DNA of 64,000 nucleotides from Corynebacterium bovis DSM 20582 = CIP 54.80 (GCF_030408615.1 NZ_CP047187.1:1-64000); one strand, 5' to 3'; counted from the stretch's first letter, positions 23,677 through 33,164 are shown. Translations and numbers: made by a program. The notes: generated by a model not told the origin, from the sequence alone.

Positions 23677-23924
23677 GGAAGGGCCTCACTGACGTGTGGG
23701 TCCCGGAGCGCGTCCGGGGACGGTGATCGTGGAGGGCTCGGCCGGACCGCGGCGCGGCGCGGGTGCGGCCGACCCGGTTGTCGAGCGTCATCCTAGCAGG
23801 GGCGGCGGACAGCGACCGGGGACACCGGGTCGTCGCGGAGGGGGCGTGGCCGTGCGCGGGGCGGGGTGGCCGTGGGCGCAGGGCGGCGTGGCCGCGCAGG
23901 CGCGGTCGTCGCGGAGGGGGCCGT

Positions 23925-23930
23925 TAAGAT
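23925..23930 (+). promoter_or_regulatory. -10 element of a leaderless pabA transcript
   Basis: TAAGAT ends 6 nt before the ATG at 23937 and there is no Shine-Dalgarno sequence. Confidence 0.6.
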
Positions 23931-23936
23931 GAGCCC

Positions 23937-24605
23937 ATGCGCATCCTCGTCATCGACAACTACGACAGCTTCGTCTACAACCTGGTCCAGTACCTGGGCC
24001 AGCTCGGCGAGGAATGCACCGTCCTGCGCAACGACGCCCCCGAGCTCGGCGACCCCGCCGCCGGCCCGGACGGGCTCGCGCCGCTCATCGGACAGTTCGA
24101 CGCCGTCCTCGTCTCCCCCGGGCCGAGCGAACCGACGCAGGCCGGGCGCACCCTCGACGTCATCGCCCACTGCGCCGCGCACCGCGTCCCGCTGCTCGGG
24201 GTGTGCCTGGGGCACCAGGCCCTCGGCCACTACTTCGGGGCGTCGGTCGTCAGGGCCGACGAACTCTTCCACGGCAAGACGTCCCCCGTCACCCACGACG
24301 GCACCGGCGTCCTGCGCGGAATCCCGTCCCCGTTCACCGTCACGCGGTACCACTCGCTGACCGTCGACCCGGCGACCGTGCCCGACGAGCTGCTGGTCAC
24401 CGCGCACGTGGACTCCGGGATGATCATGGCGATGCGGCACCGGGACCTGCCGCTGCACAGCGTGCAGTTCCACCCGGAGTCCATCATGACGCAGTACGGG
24501 CACCGGCTCCTGGCGAACTGGCTCGGCGAGGCCGGGGCGACGATCGACGAGGCGCGGCTCAGCGCGCTCGAGGAGGCGCACGCCGCGACCGTGCCGGAGG
24601 TGTAG
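23937..24605 (+). CDS. pabA: Aminodeoxychorismate/anthranilate synthase glutamine amidotransferase subunit
   Basis: A 222-residue class I glutamine amidotransferase giving ammonia for p-aminobenzoate (folate) or anthranilate (Trp) synthesis. Catalytic Cys90 is in GVCLGHQ and the His179/Glu181 pair in QFHPES. The start ILVIDNYDSFVYNLVQYL is canonical. The position next to crgA and the pkn operon is that of the pabA/trpG-like gene of mycobacteria and corynebacteria; PabA versus TrpG cannot be split by sequence alone. Confidence 0.92.
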   Translation: MRILVIDNYDSFVYNLVQYLGQLGEECTVLRNDAPELGDPAAGPDGLAPLIGQFDAVLVSPGPSEPTQAGRTLDVIAHCAAHRVPLLGVCLGHQALGHYFGASVVRADELFHGKTSPVTHDGTGVLRGIPSPFTVTRYHSLTVDPATVPDELLVTAHVDSGMIMAMRHRDLPLHSVQFHPESIMTQYGHRLLANWLGEAGATIDEARLSALEEAHAATVPEV

Positions 24606-24677
24606 GCGGGGGGTCGCGGTGCCGGCCTGCCGGTCGCGGAGCGTGGGCCGGTCGACGGCCAGCCGGTCTGCGGACCG

Positions 24678-26837
24678 TCACGCCGTGACGTGACGGGACA
24701 TGCGGGGACCCGTGACCGCGACGAGGACGGCGGCGACGATCCACGTCACGGCGGTGATCTCGTACCACCGTTCCGGGTGGGTGTGGACCACCCACACCCA
24801 GGCCCACGGGCCGGTGCGCCACCACAGGGCGTTCGCCGCGAGGGCACTGCCGCCGACGACGACGCCCCAGAGCAGCGCGAACAGCGGCACGATGAGCGCG
24901 GCCCCGGGGGATGCGACCGCACACACCATCGTCACCGCGAGAACGACGGCCACGACGCCCGGGGTGACGATCAGCTGGTAGGGCGTCGATCCGGCGATCA
25001 CGCCGGCGACGAGGAGGGGCACCGTCGAGACCCCGAGAAGGACCCCGAACAGAACAGGGAAGAGCCGCCGGGCGCCCGGGCGGGTGACCAGGCCCCGCCA
25101 GGCGTCGCGGTGTGACTGCCACCCGGTGACGCCGACCACGCTCGACATCACCGGGACCGCGAGGAGCCCGTAGGCGGCAGCACCGGTCCCGGGGCCGTAG
25201 CGCTGGTGGACGAGAGCCAGCACGGCCCACATGCCCAGCGTGAGAACACCCCAGACCCGCCACGGCAGAGCCGGCGCGAGGGCACGCGGCACCGAGACGC
25301 GCGGGGGCGGGGTGTGCCGGACGGGGTCGACGGGGTGCGCGGCTGCGGTGTGCCGGGCGGGGTCGACGGGGCGTGTGGGCGCGGGGCGCGGGACCACCCG
25401 GGAGGGCCGGGGGACGGACACGCGCCCGGCGAGGACGACCGCCACGCAGAAGCACACCGCGCCGAGTGCCAGATGCGCCAGCGTCGGCGCGCCCGGCGAG
25501 AATCCGAGGACAGGCGAATCCGGGGCCGCGAGCAGGGAGTTCGCCTCCACGCCGAAGACCGGGAGCGTCGGACGCAGGAACCAGCAGAACGGGTTGAGGT
25601 ACCAGCGGTCAGTGTCGACCCCGATGAAGGACAGGCCGACGACCGCCACGGACGCGAGCGGCGTCACGACCAGCGCGAGACCGCGGAACAGCTGCCACAG
25701 CAGCAGCCCCACCGCGTAGCCCCCCGCGAACACGAGCGTCTCCAGCGCGACGAAAGGCGGGGAGAATCCGGGCAGGATCACCGTGGCCAGCACGTGGCCG
25801 ACCCCGGCGTACCCGGTGGCGACCGCGAGCCGCGCCGCGTGGGTGGCCCACACGGTCTGCGGTCGCCACAGCGTGCCGCCGGAGCGCAGTCGTCGCTCAC
25901 GGTGCTCCGTGACGACCGCCGTGATCATCGCCAGGGGCATGACGAGACCCACAGCGTAGAAGTGCAGCGTCGCCAGACCGGTCGCGACACCACCCTGCCG
26001 GAGGGCGGCCGCGAGCAGGGCTGCGGCGACCACCACCACGGGCAGGGCCGTGGTGAAGGAGAGCCACGAGCGCAGGACCTCGACCCTGAGGTGCCTCATG
26101 CCGTCCCCCCCGTCACGGTCCGCCCCGCCGCCGTGCCCCCCGATGCCGGACACGTCGCCGTGACTCAGACGCAGGACGGCGTCCTCCAGGTTCTCACCGG
26201 GTCGCCCGCAGTCCGTGAGCGGACCGTCGTAGACCAGACGGCCGCCGGCGAGCACGCCGATGTCGTCCACCATCCGGCTGACCTCCCCGAGGTGGTGGGA
26301 GGAGAGGAGGACGACCGTCCCGGCGTCGGCCAGCCGACGGACGAGCACGCGGAGGTCCCGGATGCCCTGCGGGTCCAGGCCGTTCTGCGGTTCGTCGAGA
26401 ATGAGGACCGCCGGGTCCGTGAGCAGCGCCATCGCCAGTGCCAGCCGGACCGTCATCCCGGTGGAGAAGGCGCCGGCGCGGGGGCCGCCGGGGTCGAGTC
26501 CGACCGTCCGCAGGACCGGGTCGATCCGTGCCGGGTCCGTGCCGGTGAGCAGGGTGTGGACCCGGAGGTTGCCGCGGGCGGTGAGCCGCGGGTAGAAGGC
26601 GGGACCGTTGATCGTGGCACCCACCTGGGCCGGATCGACGGGGCGGGCGCCGAACGTGATCTCGCCGGAGTGCGGGACCAGGCCCAGGATCGCCTGGAAC
26701 AGGGTGGACTTGCCGGCGCCGTTGAGGCCGATGATCCCGTGCACGTGGCCGGGACGGAACCTGGTGCTGACGTCATGTAACACAGGTGTGCGGCCCCGGG
26801 TGACGGACACCGAGTCGAGGATGAGCTCTGCTGTCAT
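24678..26837 (-). CDS. Fused ABC transporter: ATPase plus two permease halves (LanFEG-like)
   Basis: A 719-residue single polypeptide. Residues 1-245 are an ABC ATPase: Walker A GLNGAGKST, degenerate signature FSTGMT, Walker B VLILDEP, H-loop SSHH. This is the style of bacitracin/lantibiotic self-protection transporters. After a Gly/Asp linker comes a permease half (from about Met247, RHLRVEVLRSW). A Pro/Arg/His-rich hinge with repeats (PVDPARHT, PVDPVRHT) follows, then a second six-helix permease half. LanF, LanE and LanG are normally separate proteins. An internal ATG 26099 behind a G-rich stretch could give a separate permease. It lies after a NarL-type two-component system and may be its target. 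Confidence 0.82.
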   Translation of the reverse strand: MTAELILDSVSVTRGRTPVLHDVSTRFRPGHVHGIIGLNGAGKSTLFQAILGLVPHSGEITFGARPVDPAQVGATINGPAFYPRLTARGNLRVHTLLTGTDPARIDPVLRTVGLDPGGPRAGAFSTGMTVRLALAMALLTDPAVLILDEPQNGLDPQGIRDLRVLVRRLADAGTVVLLSSHHLGEVSRMVDDIGVLAGGRLVYDGPLTDCGRPGENLEDAVLRLSHGDVSGIGGHGGGADRDGGDGMRHLRVEVLRSWLSFTTALPVVVVAAALLAAALRQGGVATGLATLHFYAVGLVMPLAMITAVVTEHRERRLRSGGTLWRPQTVWATHAARLAVATGYAGVGHVLATVILPGFSPPFVALETLVFAGGYAVGLLLWQLFRGLALVVTPLASVAVVGLSFIGVDTDRWYLNPFCWFLRPTLPVFGVEANSLLAAPDSPVLGFSPGAPTLAHLALGAVCFCVAVVLAGRVSVPRPSRVVPRPAPTRPVDPARHTAAAHPVDPVRHTPPPRVSVPRALAPALPWRVWGVLTLGMWAVLALVHQRYGPGTGAAAYGLLAVPVMSSVVGVTGWQSHRDAWRGLVTRPGARRLFPVLFGVLLGVSTVPLLVAGVIAGSTPYQLIVTPGVVAVVLAVTMVCAVASPGAALIVPLFALLWGVVVGGSALAANALWWRTGPWAWVWVVHTHPERWYEITAVTWIVAAVLVAVTGPRMSRHVTA

Positions 26838-26971
26838 GGGCCGGACCGTACGACGGGGCCCGGTGGGTGGACCTCCCCCCGGAGGAGGAGGCGGGTCGGA
26901 TCTCCCCCTCAGGGAGGAGGACGGTGACACGCGGCACCGCGGGGGGGGGAGGGAGGCCCGGCGGGACGGGG
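26838..26971. other. Gap between response regulator and ABC gene
   Basis: 134 bp. On the minus strand it contains two G/C hairpins (CCTCC..GGAGG around 26872-26888 and CTCCC..GGGAG around 26902-26917), possibly an attenuating or terminating element that partly separates the ABC gene from the two-component genes. Confidence 0.4.
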
Positions 26972-27649
26972 TCAGGGAGGCGGTGTCCCGCGGAGGGGGC
27001 CGTCGGACCCCAACAACCCCCGCCGGGCCGCCCAGACGACCAGACCGACCCGGTCCCGTGACCCGGTCTTGCCCAGCAGGGCCTTGACGTGCGTCTTCAC
27101 GGTACTTTCGGCGACGACGAGGCGATCAGCGATGTCCCGGTTCCCCATGCCCTCGCACACCAGAGCCAGGACCTCCGACTCCCGGGCGGTGAAGCCGGGG
27201 ACCGTCGCCGGCGCAGCGGTCGTGGTGACGTGCCCGAGCACGGTCGGTGTGACCGCCGGGTCGAGGAACCCCTCGCCGGCGGCGATACGGTGCACAGCCG
27301 TGAGCAGCACCGTCGGGTCCGAGTCCTTGAGGAGGAACCCGCTCGCACCGGCCTCCACGGCCCCGAGCACCAGGCTCTCCTCCCGGAAGGTCGTGAGGAC
27401 CAGGACGTTCGACGCGCGGGCGGCGCGGATCCCGCGGGTGGCGGCGATGCCGTCCATGACGGGCATCCGGATGTCCATGAGTGTCACCGCCGGGTGCAGA
27501 CGCCCCGCCTCGCGGACGGCGGCGGCCCCGTCGGCGACCGTGCCCACGACCTCGATGTCCGGCTGGGCGGACAGCAGGGACGCGAACGCGGCGCGGATCA
27601 TCGGCTGGTCCTCGGCGACGAGGACGCGGATGGTGCGGGTAGCTGTCAT
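26972..27649 (-). CDS. NarL/LuxR-type response regulator
   Basis: A 225-residue two-component response regulator. The receiver domain has acidic Asp14 and phospho-acceptor Asp59 (VTLMDIRMP), Thr in LTT and Lys in LLKD. The C-terminal LuxR-type HTH reads FTARESEVLALVCEGMGNRDIA. Its ATG overlaps the kinase stop by 4 nt (ATGA), so the pair is coupled. It probably controls the adjacent ABC transporter, as in cell-envelope stress systems. Confidence 0.93.
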   Translation of the reverse strand: MTATRTIRVLVAEDQPMIRAAFASLLSAQPDIEVVGTVADGAAAVREAGRLHPAVTLMDIRMPVMDGIAATRGIRAARASNVLVLTTFREESLVLGAVEAGASGFLLKDSDPTVLLTAVHRIAAGEGFLDPAVTPTVLGHVTTTAAPATVPGFTARESEVLALVCEGMGNRDIADRLVVAESTVKTHVKALLGKTGSRDRVGLVVWAARRGLLGSDGPLRGTPPP

Positions 27650-28908
27650 GGGCGCGGCTCCGGGGTGGGGCCGGGGGCGGGGTCCGCCGGGGCGTGCGGG
27701 GCCGGGACCACGACCGCGACGGTGAAGAGCCCGTCGACCTCCCCGGCGGTGAACCGGCCGCCGACGTCACGGACGCGGGCCGCCATGTTCGCCAGTCCCC
27801 GCGGCACCGGCGCTCCGGGGCGGGTCGCGGCCGGTCCGGCCGGGGTGGGGGATGCGGTGGCGGGCGAGACGGTGGCGGGCTCGCCCGGGTGGGCCCGGGA
27901 GGGGTCGACGCCGCGCTCCCCCCGCCGCGCCGGGTTGCGCGACTCGACCGTGAAGTGGTCCGGACGCACCCGCACCGCGAGTGAGCCGGTCCCGTCGCCG
28001 TGTTTCACCAGGTTCGTGGTCGTCTCCTGGGCGCAGCGCACCAACGCCAGGCGGATCGACAGCGGCCAGCGTGCCGCCGTCGACACCTCCTCCGGGGTGA
28101 GCCCGCGGACCCGGACCCCGCCGCCGGCCCGGGCGACGACCGCGTTGACCGTCGCGGGGTCCGCCGACACCGTGCCGTCGGCGAGGGCGTCGACGAGCGC
28201 GCGGACATCCGCGAGGGATTCGGCGGCGGTGTCCCGGATCTCCTCGAGAGCGCCACGCCGGTCATCCAGGTGGAGCGCCGTCTGGGCCCGGACCGTGATC
28301 GCGGTGAGCCCGTGGCCGACGACGTCGTGCAGTTCCCGCGAGAGTTCCGCGCGCTGGTCCTGCAGCTGCGCCGCCGCGCGGGCGGTGAGGCGTTCCTCGC
28401 CGGCGCGCAGGTGAGCGGCCCAGGCGTAGGCGACACCCGTGACGAGGACGGCGGGGACGCCGAAGAGCAGCACCCGGTCGGTGCTCGTCACCGGGCTGTC
28501 GGCCAGGTTCGGTGCTCCGAGGACCGCTGGATTCACCAGTGACCCCGCCAGCGCCAGCACGAGCCCGGCCGTACCCCACGCCGTCGAGGGGGCCCAGCGG
28601 GTGACCGCCCACAGGGACAGCGGGGCGGCCAGCAGGATCGGACTCACACCGAGGTTCACCGGGGACACGGTGAACAGCGTCCCGTAGGCGATGAACCCCA
28701 CGGCCGTGACCAGGAACGACGCGACCGGGTGGATCCGCCGCCAGGCGATCGCGGCGACAATGACGACCTGGATCACGACCGCGGCGAGGTACCACCAGGT
28801 GAACCCGTCGTCCACGATCAGGGAGGCCTCGAGGAGAGGGCATGCGGCGAAGAGGACGGCCAGCGCGATGTCGGCCACCGGGACGGACCGGGACGGCGTG
28901 AGGATCAT
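27646..28908 (-). CDS. Sensor histidine kinase (HisKA_3 type)
   Basis: A 420-residue kinase with about five N-terminal TM helices (residues 10-165). The dimerisation/phospho-acceptor box is ELSRELHDVVGHGL with His194. The ATP-binding domain has an N-box-like ETTTNLVKHG and a G-box GLANMAARV; an Ala/Pro/Thr-rich insertion lies between them. ATG 28908 is preferred (GGAAG upstream); a GTG nine codons earlier is possible. Partner of the NarL-type regulator. It begins only 28 bp after pknB, so it may be in the same transcript. Confidence 0.9.
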   Translation of the reverse strand: MILTPSRSVPVADIALAVLFAACPLLEASLIVDDGFTWWYLAAVVIQVVIVAAIAWRRIHPVASFLVTAVGFIAYGTLFTVSPVNLGVSPILLAAPLSLWAVTRWAPSTAWGTAGLVLALAGSLVNPAVLGAPNLADSPVTSTDRVLLFGVPAVLVTGVAYAWAAHLRAGEERLTARAAAQLQDQRAELSRELHDVVGHGLTAITVRAQTALHLDDRRGALEEIRDTAAESLADVRALVDALADGTVSADPATVNAVVARAGGGVRVRGLTPEEVSTAARWPLSIRLALVRCAQETTTNLVKHGDGTGSLAVRVRPDHFTVESRNPARRGERGVDPSRAHPGEPATVSPATASPTPAGPAATRPGAPVPRGLANMAARVRDVGGRFTAGEVDGLFTVAVVVPAPHAPADPAPGPTPEPRP

Positions 28909-28936
28909 GGCTGCTGGCTTCCGCTGCCCGCGCACG

Positions 28937-31051
28937 CTACGGGAGCAGCGAGAACACGTTGACCCCGACGTCCACCCGCGTGTCCCGGGACACCGCCTGG
29001 CCCGCCGGGACGGACTGCTGCGTCACCTGGTCGACCCGCGAGATGTCCGGCGTCTTCACGTCGTGGCGGGTGAGCTGGTCGGGGGACGCCCGCCACCCGG
29101 CCCGCTGGAGGGCGGCGGCGACGTCGCTGTACCGCGTCCCGGTGAGGTCCGGCATGCGGAACTGGTTGCCGCGGGAGACCTCCAGCGTGACCGTCGAGCC
29201 CTTCGGCTGCTGGGCGCCCTCGCTGCTCGTCGAGAGCACGAGGTTCTCGGTCTCCAGCGAATCGACCATGTCGACCTCGACGACGAAGCCGGCGGACTCC
29301 AGGTTCTGCCGCGCGACGTCGAGCTGCTGGCCCGTCACCTGCGGCACCCGGACCTGCTGCGGCCCCGTCGAGACCGTGATGCCGACCTCCGTGCCCTTCG
29401 ACACCTGGGACCCCTGCGCCGGGGACTGCTCGATGATCTGCCCGGCGGGCACCGAGTCGCTCGGCCGCTCCCGGACCGACGACTTCAACGTCAGCCCGGC
29501 GTCGGAGAGGAGGTTCCGGGCCACCTCGGTCGTCCGGCCGGTGAGGTCGGGCACCTCGGTGATCTCCTTGCCCGAGGAGAGCACGAGCGTCACGGCCGCG
29601 CCCTTCGGCAGCGACGACCGGGCCGCCGGCTCCGTGCCGATGGCGTGGTCCCGCACGACGGTCGCGTGCGGCTGCTCCGTCTCCCGGACGTCGAACCCGG
29701 CGTCGCGGAGCCGCGCGCGGGCGTCGTCCCGCGCGAGATTCGCCACGTCGGGCACCGCGACCTGCTGCGCCGGGGCGGACGCCTGCCGGCCGTCGCCGTC
29801 GTCCCCGCCGAACTGGTTCCACCCGACGAGGCCGACGACGCCGACGAGCGCGAGGACGACGACCGTCCACAGCGCCGCGACCCACGGCCGCCGACGCCGC
29901 CGCGCCGGCCCCGGCCCGTCCGCGGGGGCCACGTGCCGCGGTTCCGCGGGGACGCCGCCGGGGGCGGGGGCGTGCTGCGGCGCACGGGCGGCGTCGTACC
30001 CCTCCCCGGGACGGACCCCGGCAGGGTGACCGGCGGCGTGCCCGGCCGCGTACCCGGCCCCACCGGCGGCCCCGGCGGCGGCCCCGAACCCGGCGGCCCC
30101 GGCCCCGGCGCCCGCCCCACCGGCGTACCCGGGCGTGCCGGGCATGACCGTCGTCGCGGGGTCGTCCGAGTGCGTCGCCGCCGCGAGCGGCATCTGCCCG
30201 TCGGCGAGCCGGGTGAGGTCCGCGGCCATGTCCGCCGCGGAGTCGTACCGGTCCGCCGGGTCCTTCGACATCGCGGTGAGGACCACCGAGTCGAGCGCGA
30301 GGGCCCGCCGCTGGTCCAGCTGCATCCCCGGCACGTGCGACGGCAGCACCGGGTCGTCCTGCACGTGCTGGAAGGCGACGGAGAACGGCGACTCGCCTTC
30401 GAACGGCGGGCGGCCGGTGACGAGCTCGTAGAACACGCAGCCCGCGGCGTAGAGGTCGGAGCGGGCGTCCGCGGACTTGCCGCGCGCCTGCTCCGGCGAG
30501 AGGTACTGGGCGGTGCCGATGACCGCGGCGGTCTGCGTCATCGCCGACGACGAGTCGCTGAGCGCCCGGGCGATGCCGAAGTCCATGACCTTCACCGCGC
30601 CGGTGTTCGTGATCATGATGTTCGCGGGCTTGATGTCCCGGTGGATGATCCCGGCCTCGTGGCTGAACTGCAGCGCCTGGCACACCTGGGCCATGACGCG
30701 GGAGGCCTCGTCGAGGGGCATCGGCCCGGACTCCCGGACGATGTCCCGCAGCGTCTCGCCGTGGACGCGCTCCATGACGATGTACGGGACCGAGCCGTGC
30801 TCCGGGTCCGTCTGGCCGGTGTCGTACACGGCGACGATGGCGTGGTGGTTGAGCTTCGCCGCGTTCTGCGCCTCGCGGCGGAAGCGCTCGAGGAAGGTCG
30901 TGTCCCGGGCGAGGTCGGCGCGCATCATCTTCACCGCCACGTCACGGCCCAACAGTTCGTCCGTCGCGGCGTACACGTCGGACATCCCGCCCGTGCCGAT
31001 GGTCGCGCCGAGGCGGTACCTGCCGCCGACGGTGGTGTCACTCAGATCCAC
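28937..31051 (-). CDS. pknB: Serine/threonine protein kinase PknB with PASTA repeats
   Basis: A 704-residue transmembrane kinase that senses wall fragments and controls growth and division. ATP Lys41, catalytic HRDIKPAN with Asp139 and an activation loop with Thr172/Thr174 are visible. A Gly/Ala-rich juxtamembrane linker, one TM helix (VAALWTVVVLALVGVVGLVGW) and four extracellular PASTA repeats follow. I chose GTG 31051 because AAGGAGG (31059-31065) lies 7 nt upstream; an in-frame ATG 28 codons earlier lacks a ribosome site. It is the last gene of the conserved seven-gene block. Confidence 0.96.
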   Translation of the reverse strand: MDLSDTTVGGRYRLGATIGTGGMSDVYAATDELLGRDVAVKMMRADLARDTTFLERFRREAQNAAKLNHHAIVAVYDTGQTDPEHGSVPYIVMERVHGETLRDIVRESGPMPLDEASRVMAQVCQALQFSHEAGIIHRDIKPANIMITNTGAVKVMDFGIARALSDSSSAMTQTAAVIGTAQYLSPEQARGKSADARSDLYAAGCVFYELVTGRPPFEGESPFSVAFQHVQDDPVLPSHVPGMQLDQRRALALDSVVLTAMSKDPADRYDSAADMAADLTRLADGQMPLAAATHSDDPATTVMPGTPGYAGGAGAGAGAAGFGAAAGAAGGAGYAAGHAAGHPAGVRPGEGYDAARAPQHAPAPGGVPAEPRHVAPADGPGPARRRRRPWVAALWTVVVLALVGVVGLVGWNQFGGDDGDGRQASAPAQQVAVPDVANLARDDARARLRDAGFDVRETEQPHATVVRDHAIGTEPAARSSLPKGAAVTLVLSSGKEITEVPDLTGRTTEVARNLLSDAGLTLKSSVRERPSDSVPAGQIIEQSPAQGSQVSKGTEVGITVSTGPQQVRVPQVTGQQLDVARQNLESAGFVVEVDMVDSLETENLVLSTSSEGAQQPKGSTVTLEVSRGNQFRMPDLTGTRYSDVAAALQRAGWRASPDQLTRHDVKTPDISRVDQVTQQSVPAGQAVSRDTRVDVGVNVFSLLP

Positions 31052-31150
31052 GTCCCTGCCTCCTTCCGGTCCATCTCTTCCGTGTGTCCCGTCTGTCCCG
31101 CCGCCGCCGTCCGGGGCGCGCGGACCCCCTGTCATCCGGGGGTGATCCTC

Positions 31151-33103
31151 TTAGAGAGTAGTAAATCCTGCCCTCTGAATCGAAGCGTGGCCTGCACGGG
31201 CTCCGGTGGCGGCGGCCGCCTGCGTGGTGGTGCCCGTGTCCGTGCCGGTGGACCGCCCCGGGGGGTGGTTCCCGCCGGTGCCCTGCCCGGTCCCGGTCCC
31301 GGTGTCGCCGTGCCCGGGGGTCGAGGGGCCGCCGGGGTTCTCGGCCGCGCCGGTGCCCGTGCCCGGGGCGCCGCCGGTTCCCTGGCCCGTGCCACCGGTG
31401 CCGCCACCCTGGCCTGCGCCTCCCGTGCCGCCCTGGCCGGTCCCACCCTGGCCGGTGCCGCCGGTGCCACCCTGGCCTGTGCCGCCCTGGCCGGTGCCGG
31501 TGTCGCCGGTGCCCTGACCGGTGCCGCCGGTCCCGCCGGTGCCCTGGCCCGTGCCGCCGGTGCCGCCCTGGCCGGCGCCGCCGCGCCCGTCGGTGTCGTC
31601 CGTCCCGGTGCGGGACCCGCCCTGGCCGTCGCCGGTGGCGGGGGTCGTCGGCGACGCCGGGGTCGTCCCGCCGGGGCGCGGGGTGGTCGGGGTCGTGCGC
31701 GGAACCGTCTGCTGCGGGGTCGCCGGGTCGAGGGGGACGACGCCCCCACCGTCGCTGTCGGGGACCCGGTCCGGGGTGACCTCGGTGGTCACGGTGCGGG
31801 TCTCGGTGGCGGGCCGGTCGTCGGGCTCGTCACCGCCGCTCGCGAGGAGCACCCCGGCGCCGACGGCGGCGGCGACCGCCGCGAGGCCGAGCACGACCCA
31901 GGCGACCGTCGTCCCGCCGCGCCGGGAGCCCCGGCCCGCCGGGCGACCCGTGCCCCGACCGGCGCTCCCGGCGCCGGCCGCGCCGACGGCCTGCGGCGCC
32001 CGCCGGGAGCCCTGCCCGGCCCCGGCCCGGGTCCCGCGCGGGTCACGCCCCGGCAGGTCCGCGCGTGCCGCCGCGGCCGCGGACGTCCCCGCCGGCCCGG
32101 GCGCCGGGCCCATCTGCGTGATGTCGGTGACCGCGCCGAGCTGCTCGGTCGCGGGGGCCGGGTCGATGTCCGGCACGGCGCGGGGCCGCGGCGGCAGCTC
32201 GCCCCGGGAGACGAACACGGTGGCGGAGGCGAGCTCCGCGCCGTCGACGTAGCGCATCGCCGGGTTCTTCCGCAGGCACACGGCGATGAGCTCGCGCATC
32301 GGCGCGCTCACGGTGTCCGGCAGGGCGGGCGGGGCCTCGCTGATGTGCTTGATCGCCACGGAGACCGTCGAGTCCCCCGAGAACGGCCGGCGACCGCACA
32401 GCATCTCGTAGCCGACGACCCCGAGCGAGTACACGTCGCTCGCCGGGCCGACGTCGTTGCCCTGGGCCTGCTCCGGGGACACGTACTGGGCGGTGCCGAC
32501 GACCATGCCCGTGCGGGTCAGCGGCACGGCGGACGCGGCCTTCGCGATGCCGAAGTCGGTGACCTTGACGCGGCCGTCGGGGGTGATGAGGAGGTTGCCG
32601 GGCTTGATGTCCCGGTGCACCATCCCGGACTCGTGGATCGCCTGGAGGCCGACGGCCGTCTGCGCGATGACGTCGAGCGCGAGGTTCTCCGGCAGGGTCC
32701 GCTCACGGGCGAGGACGTCCGCGAGGGACTCGCCGCGCACGTACTCCATGATGATGTGGCAGAACGTGCCGCCCTCCCCGTCGGGGGCCTCGCCGTAGTC
32801 GTAGGTCGCGACGACGTTCGGGGAGTGGATCGTCTCCGCCGCCTCGGCCTCCTGCCGGAAGCGGCTGAGGAACTCCTGGTTGTCCGTGTACTCGGACCGG
32901 AGGATCTTCACCGCGACGTCGCGGTCCTCCTGCCGGTCGTAGGCGAGCCACACGGTGGACATGCCGCCGCGGCCGATGACCCAGCTGAGGTCGTAGCGGT
33001 CGCCGAGGAGGCGTTGGGTCCGCGCGAGACCCGCGCGGTCGGGTGGGGTGCGGTCGGGGTCGCCGGACGGGTTGTCCGGCCGGTTCTGCGGATGCTCACT
33101 CAT
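31151..33103 (-). CDS. pknA: Serine/threonine protein kinase PknA with Gly/Thr/Gln repeat ectodomain
   Basis: A 650-residue kinase: ATP Lys66, catalytic Asp165 in HRDIKPGN, DFG loop, then a Gly/Arg-rich linker and one TM helix (VAWVVLGLAAVAAAVGAGVLLA). Unlike PknB there are no PASTA domains. The outside part is Pro/Thr-rich and then about 110 residues of GTGQGG-type repeats, encoded by a DNA minisatellite (about 31380-31580). The length of this tail probably varies between strains. It phosphorylates division and wall proteins together with PknB. Confidence 0.94.
   Translation of the reverse strand: MSEHPQNRPDNPSGDPDRTPPDRAGLARTQRLLGDRYDLSWVIGRGGMSTVWLAYDRQEDRDVAVKILRSEYTDNQEFLSRFRQEAEAAETIHSPNVVATYDYGEAPDGEGGTFCHIIMEYVRGESLADVLARERTLPENLALDVIAQTAVGLQAIHESGMVHRDIKPGNLLITPDGRVKVTDFGIAKAASAVPLTRTGMVVGTAQYVSPEQAQGNDVGPASDVYSLGVVGYEMLCGRRPFSGDSTVSVAIKHISEAPPALPDTVSAPMRELIAVCLRKNPAMRYVDGAELASATVFVSRGELPPRPRAVPDIDPAPATEQLGAVTDITQMGPAPGPAGTSAAAAARADLPGRDPRGTRAGAGQGSRRAPQAVGAAGAGSAGRGTGRPAGRGSRRGGTTVAWVVLGLAAVAAAVGAGVLLASGGDEPDDRPATETRTVTTEVTPDRVPDSDGGGVVPLDPATPQQTVPRTTPTTPRPGGTTPASPTTPATGDGQGGSRTGTDDTDGRGGAGQGGTGGTGQGTGGTGGTGQGTGDTGTGQGGTGQGGTGGTGQGGTGQGGTGGAGQGGGTGGTGQGTGGAPGTGTGAAENPGGPSTPGHGDTGTGTGQGTGGNHPPGRSTGTDTGTTTQAAAATGARAGHASIQRAGFTTL
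31380..31580. repeat. Minisatellite in pknA
   Basis: Short units of the type CCCTGGCCGGTGCCGCC repeat imperfectly and encode GTGQGG blocks. Boundaries are approximate. Confidence 0.75.
31732..31744 (-). repeat. GGCGTCGTCCCCC 13-mer in pknA linker
   Basis: Read with the gene it encodes GVVPL in the extracellular linker. Confidence 0.75.
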
Positions 33104-33164
33104 CGTGCGCCGTCCTCGGGTCCTCGTGTGGTGTGCGTGTGGGTCGACGGGGTCATGGCGACGG

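Noticed and set aside
31052-31135. Upstream ATG start for pknB
   Set aside because: No ribosome site and a Gly/Asp-rich extension; GTG 31051 has AAGGAGG at ideal distance.
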